The position numbers and the translations under genes are program-made. A stretch of 26,717 bases of DNA from Chloroflexota bacterium (GTDB taxonomy: Bacteria > Chloroflexota > Anaerolineae > J102). Of the stretch, positions 21,636 through 26,717 are shown one piece after another. The stretch lies in contig JAADFV010000142.1 of the NCBI GenBank assembly GCA_013152695.1, positions 1-26,717 of the forward strand, given 5' to 3'. The notes below the pieces were generated by a model, which was not told the origin of the DNA, did no database searches, and saw only the letters and a list, made by a program, of their open reading frames with translations. The first letter of the stretch is position 1, and each line of letters opens with the position of its first letter.

Positions 21636-22604
21636 ATGAAAATTCTTGTTTTCATCGAAACTGATGACGGTGCCGTGCTTCCCAGCAGCTGGGAAGCCCT
21701 GGGTAAAGCCCTTTCTCTGAGTGATGATGTCGATGCAGTGGTCATCGGCCAAGGCGTGGCTGAGGTCGCTAAGCAAACAGGTGCTCGTGGCGCCAAAAAA
21801 GTCTACGTCATCGATGATGCGAGCCGTGAACCTTTCGATCTCGATCTTTATGCAGCTGATGTGAAGGCCGTACTGAGCGAAAGCAACGCTGATGTTCTCC
21901 TGGCCACCCATACCGGCAACGGCCGGGACCTGGCCGCGGCCGTCGGGGCAGACCTCAATGCCGGTTTCATTGCCGACTGTCTGGATATCCGCCTGGAGGG
22001 AGATACACTCGTTGGCACACGTCCCATCTATTCGGGCAATATCCTCGCCGATGTCCGTACCGACAGCCATCCCCAAATCTTCACGATCCGACCACGAGCC
22101 GCCACTCCCGCCCAAGATACGGGTGCGAGTGCTGAAATCATCGATTTTGCGCCTGCTGATGTCGCCAAAAAGATAGAAGTACTCAATATCGAACACGCAG
22201 AAAAAGGTGAAATCAGCCTCACAGACGCCAATATTGTTGTCTCAGGTGGCCGCGGTGTAGCCAAAGACCCCGAGCTCGGCTTCAAGCTGATCGGTGAATT
22301 GGCCGAGACCCTGGGGGCAGCCGTAGGCGCCTCACGTGCCGCCGTGGATGCTGGCTATATCGAATACAAACACCAGGTGGGGCAAACCGGCAAGGTCGTA
22401 CGCCCCGATCTTTACATTGCCTGCGGCATCAGTGGTGCCGTGCAGCATCTGGCCGGGATGAGTGCGAGTAAGATCATCGTCGCCATCAACAAGGACCCCG
22501 AAGCTCCGATCTTCAGCGTCTCCAACTATGGCATTGTCGGCGATCTGTTCGAGTACGTTCCTGCCCTAACTGCTGCGGCCAAGGCCAAGCTTCACAAATC
22601 TTGA
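21636..22604 (+). CDS. etfA: Electron transfer flavoprotein subunit alpha
   Basis: EtfA binds the redox-active FAD in its C-terminal domain. The 322-residue protein shows the alternating Rossmann-like N-terminal domain (1-190) and the FAD-binding domain, with SGGRGV at 203-208, GASRAAVDAG at 231-240, YKHQVGQTGKVVRPDLYIACGISGAVQHLAGM at about 244-275, and AINKDPEAPIFSVSNYGIVGDLFE at 283-306. AGGAG precedes the ATG. It is the last gene of the acyl-CoA dehydrogenase-etfB-etfA operon, and a hairpin lies 45 bases past its stop, at the junction with the convergent MoeA-like gene. Confidence 0.96.
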   Translation: MKILVFIETDDGAVLPSSWEALGKALSLSDDVDAVVIGQGVAEVAKQTGARGAKKVYVIDDASREPFDLDLYAADVKAVLSESNADVLLATHTGNGRDLAAAVGADLNAGFIADCLDIRLEGDTLVGTRPIYSGNILADVRTDSHPQIFTIRPRAATPAQDTGASAEIIDFAPADVAKKIEVLNIEHAEKGEISLTDANIVVSGGRGVAKDPELGFKLIGELAETLGAAVGASRAAVDAGYIEYKHQVGQTGKVVRPDLYIACGISGAVQHLAGMSASKIIVAINKDPEAPIFSVSNYGIVGDLFEYVPALTAAAKAKLHKS

Positions 22605-22649
22605 GCCGCATACCGGATCAGACGATTTGAAACGATATCTGTACGTATC

Positions 22650-22685
22650 AAGTCCCCTCTTCACACCGCGTGGGAGAGGGGACTT
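22650..22685 (+). terminator. Hairpin between convergent etfA and the MoeA-like gene
   Basis: AAGTCCCCTCT (22650-22660) pairs perfectly with AGAGGGGACTT (22675-22685) around a 14-base loop. Only a weak T-rich stretch follows on either strand. It lies 45 bases after the etfA stop and 13 bases after the end of the convergent gene, so it may serve both. Confidence 0.62.
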
Positions 22686-22698
22686 TGTATGGGTACAT

Positions 22699-24621
22699 TC
22701 AGGATGAGGAGGCAGGTAAACGTAGAGCGATCTCACCCATACGGGAGACGTCATACCCGCCCAGCGCCGCCACCGTCTGGCGAAAATGGCTGTCACGAAT
22801 TGTCTTGAGGAGAGGAGCGAGAAGAGCACTCTCGTAAATTGCTTGGGGAATGATCAGCTGGTACTTTTCTTGAAACAGCGGTACGAAATCCAGATGAAGA
22901 GACCGGGCTGCCGCTAAAATACCGAGAGCACAGTCGGCAGCACCGCTTTGTACAGCCGCGGCTACGGCAAGGTGTGTAGTCTCGGTGCGTGTATAGCCCT
23001 GAATCGCCTCGGAATCGATACCGCGGTGATCGAGCTGGTAATCGAGCAGCACACGCGTCCCAGACCCTGCCTGGCGATTGACGAAGGTAATGTCGGGTCG
23101 TGTAAGATCGTATAAGCCACGGATGTTTTTAGGATTACCGGGAGCGACAATCAGGCCCTGGGTACGCTCGACAAAGTCTAAGACGACGAGAGGCATGTGT
23201 GCTAAGTGGCGGCGAAGATAGGTCAGGTTGTATTCACCGCTTTCGGGGTCCAGAAGATGGGCGCTGGCAAGATGAGCCTCACCCCGACCCAAAGCTAGCA
23301 GACCATTCAGTGAGCCGACATGTTCTGAGCGTAGAAAACGGCTGGGATGAGTACGCCGCAATTGATCAGCCAAAAGATCGAGGGTGAGATCGTGACTGCC
23401 GAGATGAATGATCGTTTCTTCGATCACATGAGCCGGCCGCAGTAATTCCACCTCTACGAGCGTGCCGGGCATCAATTTGGCGGCAGCGCGAGGAATGTGA
23501 ACAATGCCATCTGCCTGCACCATCGACATGGTGGCACCGGCACCGCGAGACAAGGGGGTGGCTATTACTCGATCTGCGACCCGTCCCAGGGTGACACGAA
23601 TCAATTCGTCTTGATCGAGGGAAGAAGGAAGTTCGCGCGTGAGCATGGCCTGCAGTTGTGGGCGATGAACGCGATCCTGCCCCAGCCAACGGCGAATGAG
23701 GGGCCGCGCCAGGCGATCGAAGGTAAGCATGGCACTCACGGGGTAGCGGGGAATTCCCAGTACAGCTTTACCCTGGGCATGAGCGAGAATGACCGAGTGA
23801 CCAGGACGAAGGGCTATCCCCTGCACGACGACTTCACCCAGCTCGGCAATAATTTGCGCGGTAGCGCTGCTGGAACCAGCATTGATGACGATCAGATCGT
23901 GGTCAGGCAAAGCTGCGCTCAGTGCCTGTTTGAGACTCTCTCGATCGTCGCTGGGGACCCGTAAGCAATTGCTCACCGCGCCCCAGTCTTCGGCCATGGC
24001 AGCCAAAACCAGGGAGTTGAATTCGATCATCTCACCAGGGTGAAGTTGGGTGCCCGGAGGAACAAGATTGGGACCGGCCGGGAGAATAGCAACGCGGGGG
24101 CGCCGGTATACCCGCACTTCGCTGTGGCCACTGGCAGCAATGGCCCCCAGATCCGGGGGACGCAGGAGATGATTGACCGGTACGATTAGCTGGGTATTGA
24201 CAATGTCTTCGCCGATGATGCGGATATGCTGCCAGGGCTGGACGCTGTGCTGGATAATAATTCTCTGCGGCTCGTCTTTTTTGAGGAGGACTTTTTCACA
24301 GGGAATGAGGGCATCGTAACCGAGGGGGATGGGATCGCCGGTGCGTACAAAAACAGCCTGCTCGCCTAAGGACAGGGCCAGAGGTCGGGAAGGGGATGCC
24401 GTCTGGGTGCTGTTTGCCTGCACAGCATAGCCGTCCATGGCTGCGGAATGAAAAGAAGGAAGAGAAATGCGTGCCCACACAGAAGCCGCAGTCACACGCC
24501 CGTTAGCCTGAGTCAACGGTACGGATTCGGCAGGCAGGTGTCGGAGGGCGCCTGCCCGCGCCAGGGCTTCCAGCCAATAATCGATCGCTTGATCGAGAGG
24601 AATGTCTTGATAAAGTGGCAT
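22699..24621 (-). CDS. MoeA-like molybdopterin protein fused to a periplasmic-binding-protein-like domain
   Basis: A 640-residue two-domain protein. Residues 1-395 are MoeA-like: HSAAMDGYAV near 59-67, RTGDPIP, GEDI at 137-140, and the MogA-like region with PAGPNLVPPG and INAGSSS. Residues 400-640 match the LysR/PBP-like domain found after MoeA in some archaea and bacteria, with NRQAGSGTRVLLDYQL at about 515-530 as the ligand-binding region. MoeA inserts molybdenum or tungsten into molybdopterin; the fused domain could sense the metal oxyanion or cofactor. Key MoeA positions differ: RPGHS replaces KPGKP and GIPRYPVS replaces GLPGNPVS. The start at 24621 gives a 20-base gap after the acetyltransferase gene; the longer frame runs into that gene. 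No Shine-Dalgarno sequence is seen. Catalytic activity is uncertain. Confidence 0.86.
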   Translation of the reverse strand: MPLYQDIPLDQAIDYWLEALARAGALRHLPAESVPLTQANGRVTAASVWARISLPSFHSAAMDGYAVQANSTQTASPSRPLALSLGEQAVFVRTGDPIPLGYDALIPCEKVLLKKDEPQRIIIQHSVQPWQHIRIIGEDIVNTQLIVPVNHLLRPPDLGAIAASGHSEVRVYRRPRVAILPAGPNLVPPGTQLHPGEMIEFNSLVLAAMAEDWGAVSNCLRVPSDDRESLKQALSAALPDHDLIVINAGSSSATAQIIAELGEVVVQGIALRPGHSVILAHAQGKAVLGIPRYPVSAMLTFDRLARPLIRRWLGQDRVHRPQLQAMLTRELPSSLDQDELIRVTLGRVADRVIATPLSRGAGATMSMVQADGIVHIPRAAAKLMPGTLVEVELLRPAHVIEETIIHLGSHDLTLDLLADQLRRTHPSRFLRSEHVGSLNGLLALGRGEAHLASAHLLDPESGEYNLTYLRRHLAHMPLVVLDFVERTQGLIVAPGNPKNIRGLYDLTRPDITFVNRQAGSGTRVLLDYQLDHRGIDSEAIQGYTRTETTHLAVAAAVQSGAADCALGILAAARSLHLDFVPLFQEKYQLIIPQAIYESALLAPLLKTIRDSHFRQTVAALGGYDVSRMGEIALRLPASSS

Positions 24622-24641
24622 AGAGATAAAAGCGGGGGCGT

Positions 24642-25247
24642 TTAGCGAATACTGCGCGAGAAGTGGAGTTGAATCTGCTGATCTTTGTAAGATTGTTCTG
24701 TGAAACCACAAAAGGCAAAGCCATGGGCCATGTAAAAGTTACTGGCAGGATAGTTCTTGGTGTGTAATGTGACCAAAACACTGCGCAGTTTGCGATCCTG
24801 ACCCCAGCGCAAGGCATGATTGAGAAGAGCGGTACCGATGCCCTGTCGCCGGTGTTCAGGCGAAACAACATGGCGATAGATGTACCCTTCACCTGTTTGC
24901 TTGTCAGGAATCATGTGCAGATAACCCACGATTTCGCTATCCAGACGTGCAGCGAGAAGGCAATCGCCGCGCTGCCAAAAGCGTAGAAGATTATCAGCAG
25001 CCAGCGAGTTGGCAATCGTAATTTGGCGAGGCAAATAGACAAGATGAAAGCTCACCTGAATGTCAGTCGCCTCTGATTGCATAGTCATCTGCCAGACGCG
25101 CTGGGTGGTATAATTTGCATCTAGCTTTGCACATTCGTTGAGGTCGTGCAGGGTAGGACGATGGATGTGTAACACGAGTAGATGGGGGGAATAGGGCGGG
25201 AGAGGGTGGAAATCAGGTGGGGCGAGCATAAACAGAAAGGGCGGCAT
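24642..25247 (-). CDS. GNAT-family N-acetyltransferase
   Basis: A 201-residue acetyltransferase of unknown substrate. The acetyl-CoA loop is HVVSPEHRRQGIGTALLNHAL at about 125-145 (R/Q-x-x-G-x-G/A core), preceded by a strand with YLHMIPD and followed by VTLHTKNYPASNFYMAHGFAFCG, the usual C-terminal N-P-A-x-x-F-Y-x-x-x-G-F. The first 25 residues are proline-rich and not part of the domain. The start at 25247 is supported by AAGGAG 9 bases upstream, even though it makes the gene overlap the DUF58 stop by 35 bases; an ATG at 25229 and a GTG at 25175 lack such a site. It lies between the DUF58 gene and the MoeA-like gene in one transcription unit. Confidence 0.9.
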   Translation of the reverse strand: MPPFLFMLAPPDFHPLPPYSPHLLVLHIHRPTLHDLNECAKLDANYTTQRVWQMTMQSEATDIQVSFHLVYLPRQITIANSLAADNLLRFWQRGDCLLAARLDSEIVGYLHMIPDKQTGEGYIYRHVVSPEHRRQGIGTALLNHALRWGQDRKLRSVLVTLHTKNYPASNFYMAHGFAFCGFTEQSYKDQQIQLHFSRSIR

Positions 25248-26487
25248 TCAGCTCATCTCCTTTCTGAAGTGTATAAACAGGAATATTGCTGGCCCAAAGT
25301 CTGGCAACAGTTGTTCGATGAGAGGGAGCGGGACCAAAAGTGTCGGCAGCGATAAGAATAACCGTACTTTTGATGCCACGGCGATTGAGCTCGTGTAAAG
25401 CTGTGATCCAGGCGCTGTCTGTCGAAGGTGTAATTACAATGATTGTACTGGAACGGTCGAGATAGTGACCTTCTGCGCTGAGAAGACGATCCAGGGGTAA
25501 GGTACCCACCGGTTCGATTACGGCCAGAAGCTCCAGAATCTTGGTGAGTTGACGCTCGCCTCGATCACACTGGATTACGGTGCGATGGTTGGTGTAGGTA
25601 ATCAAACCGACAGCACGGCGTTCTGTGAGATAGCGCTGGGCTACCGAGGCGGCTGCCGTCACCGCATATTCGATCGTAGCCGGAATCAGTTCCAGGCGAG
25701 TATTGCGCTCGGTCCAGAGCACGGCAGGGCGACCATCGAGAGGAGGGAGGGACCAGGGTTGGGCCAAATGATGGGTGGGATCGACATCCAGGATGAGCCA
25801 GATGTCGCTGGTGGGATCCAGTTCGAACTCTTTGACCATCAGTCTACCTGTTCGTGCGGTAGTACGCCAATGAATACGATTGAAACTGTCACCGGGGGCA
25901 TAATCTCGCACGGTAGAAACATTGGTCGTGAGATAGTGGGTGCGCCGCCGGGTGGCCTCACCGCCGGGGATTCGACCCTCGGGTAAATGAAAATTGTGCA
26001 GAGGTATCGTGGCCGGATAGATGATGATGTTGCTGACTTGAGGAATAAACTTGATATGCTCGAAGATGCCTAGGGGATCGCCACTGCGAAGGGTGAGAGG
26101 ACCAAGGCGATACTCACCGCGACGGTAACAGGGCGTACGAACCATCCAGGAATAACTTTTGTGGCCACCCAAAGAACTGACCACACGCGAAGGGTAGTGC
26201 CCAGGTAGGGTGGAATGGTCACGAATTTCCAGCCATAGTTTGGGCAGACGACTGCGGTTTCTGACTTCGAACTGCTCCTCTGCCAGTTTTCCTACCTGAC
26301 TCCGCCGGGCTCTGGTATAACGCTCCAGGCTAAGCCAGTTGACATTCAACCAGGCCCACAACCACGATCCGGCCAAAAGGATGGTGAGCACATAAAAAGT
26401 ATTGTAGAGAAGAGCGCGGCCGGTATTGACAGCGGCAAAAAGGCTCAGGAACCAAAACAGAAGAGCTACCCAGGCTGGACGGCGCAC
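25213..26487 (-). CDS. DUF58 domain protein with N-terminal membrane segments
   Basis: A 424-residue protein that usually works with a MoxR ATPase. Two hydrophobic segments near residues 7-23 and 28-47 anchor it in the membrane; the rest should be cytoplasmic. The DUF58 signature YAPGDSFNRIHWRTTARTG is at about 195-213, followed by MVKEFELDP and a vWA-like fold (WLILDVDP; the C-terminal STIIVITP and AWITALHELNRRGIKSTVILI strands). The start is a GTG at 26487 with GAGG five bases upstream; it lies 20 bases after the MoxR stop. Such pairs are found near transglutaminase-like genes and are thought to assemble or chaperone partner proteins. The end overlaps the acetyltransferase start by 35 bases. 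Confidence 0.92.
   Translation of the reverse strand: MRRPAWVALLFWFLSLFAAVNTGRALLYNTFYVLTILLAGSWLWAWLNVNWLSLERYTRARRSQVGKLAEEQFEVRNRSRLPKLWLEIRDHSTLPGHYPSRVVSSLGGHKSYSWMVRTPCYRRGEYRLGPLTLRSGDPLGIFEHIKFIPQVSNIIIYPATIPLHNFHLPEGRIPGGEATRRRTHYLTTNVSTVRDYAPGDSFNRIHWRTTARTGRLMVKEFELDPTSDIWLILDVDPTHHLAQPWSLPPLDGRPAVLWTERNTRLELIPATIEYAVTAAASVAQRYLTERRAVGLITYTNHRTVIQCDRGERQLTKILELLAVIEPVGTLPLDRLLSAEGHYLDRSSTIIVITPSTDSAWITALHELNRRGIKSTVILIAADTFGPAPSHRTTVARLWASNIPVYTLQKGDELNAALSVYARPT
25257..25262 (-). promoter_or_regulatory. Ribosome binding site fixing the acetyltransferase start
   Basis: AAGGAG on the minus strand, 9 bases before ATG 25247, inside the end of the DUF58 gene. It favours the long N-terminus. 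Confidence 0.72.
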
Positions 26488-26492
26488 AATAT

Positions 26493-26496
26493 CCTC
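26493..26496 (-). promoter_or_regulatory. Ribosome binding site before the DUF58 GTG start
   Basis: GAGG on the minus strand, 5 bases before the GTG at 26487. It supports GTG as the initiator, because no ATG is close. Confidence 0.6.
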
Positions 26497-26507
26497 GTAA
26501 AAAGGAT

Positions 26508-26717
26508 TCAGGCCGAGACCCGCGCCCCTGGCACAGGCACGGTACTCAATATCTCGTGGATGACTGTCTCAGGATCGACGTTCTTGATGCGAGCAGAAGG
26601 ACTGATGATCAAACGGTGGGCGAGAGTTGCGGGAGCAAGGGTTTTCACATCATCAGGTAAGACATAATCTCGCCCCTGTGCGGCAGCATAGGCCCGCGCT
26701 GTCTTAAAGAGAGCAAG
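26508..26717 (-). CDS. MoxR-family AAA+ ATPase (partial, C-terminal 69 residues)
   Basis: The frame is open from the window edge to TGA at 26508. The visible part is the C-terminal lid of a MoxR-type ATPase: [42 protein letters not shown] matches the usual lid-domain pattern of arginine-rich helix, GRDYV-PDDV and HRLI. The Walker motifs lie outside the window. It precedes the DUF58 gene by 20 bases, the usual MoxR-DUF58 arrangement. Only a fragment is seen, so assignment rests on the lid and the neighbour. Confidence 0.85.
   Translation of the reverse strand, partial: LALFKTARAYAAAQGRDYVLPDDVKTLAPATLAHRLIISPSARIKNVDPETVIHEILSTVPVPGARVSA

Noticed and set aside
24622..24711. A 30-residue N-terminal extension of the MoeA-like protein
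   Set aside because: It overlaps the end of the acetyltransferase gene and has no similarity to MoeA starts.
25106..25114. TGGTATAAT on the plus strand, resembling an extended -10
   Set aside because: It lies inside the oppositely oriented acetyltransferase gene with no plus-strand gene downstream.
1..26717. CRISPR array, transposase, integrase or defence system
   Set aside because: No evenly spaced repeats, terminal inverted repeats or recognisable mobile or defence proteins were found on either strand.

Overview
The window reads as a chromosomal segment from a free-living bacterium, most likely a member of the Chloroflexota (an Anaerolineae-like lineage). This is inferred from the gene mix and protein style: a GatCAB amidotransferase for tRNA-dependent amidation, a Lon-like AAA protease, a fused NuoCD, a MoeA/substrate-binding-domain fusion and a MoxR/DUF58 pair. 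No rRNA, tRNA, CRISPR array, transposase or phage gene was recognised. The genes are mostly housekeeping genes with a few lineage-flavoured oddities, and I see no clear mobile island or defence system.

Region 1 (1-11314, all minus strand), read in the direction of transcription: ftsK (DNA translocase), a Lon-like protease, a radical SAM protein overlapping its end, a thioredoxin, argJ (arginine biosynthesis), then gatC-gatA-orf86-gatB (gatB is cut by the window edge). The gat genes are joined by 4- to 11-base overlaps, and an 86-residue protein of unknown function sits between gatA and gatB.

Region 2 (11315-11884) is a divergent intergenic region. It holds a block of hairpin-forming repeats of the interspersed kind, a minus-strand promoter for ftsK, and two strong tandem promoters aimed at nuoB. 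The first of these carries a perfect 10-base palindrome in its spacer.

Region 3 (11885-18918, plus strand) is a small complex I cluster (nuoB, fused nuoCD, nuoI) with no membrane-arm or NADH-module genes beside it. It is followed by a metallo-beta-lactamase-fold hydrolase, a small cysteine-paired protein, a FAD-dependent oxidoreductase and an Mrp-type ATPase that lacks the usual CxxC. A textbook terminator closes the region.

Region 4 (19015-22685): a stand-alone RsbU N-terminal-like domain protein (minus) sits next to an AT-rich promoter region. That region drives an acyl-CoA dehydrogenase and its electron acceptor ETF (etfB-etfA). Electrons from acyl-CoA oxidation would pass to this ETF and on to the respiratory chain, which the neighbouring Nuo subunits also serve.

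Region 5 (22699-26717, minus strand): MoxR ATPase (partial), DUF58 protein, GNAT acetyltransferase and a MoeA-like protein fused to a periplasmic-binding-like domain form a tight, overlapping run that converges on etfA at a shared hairpin.

Several promoters (gatC, ftsK, acyl-CoA dehydrogenase) share an extended -10 of the form TGnTATAATGC.
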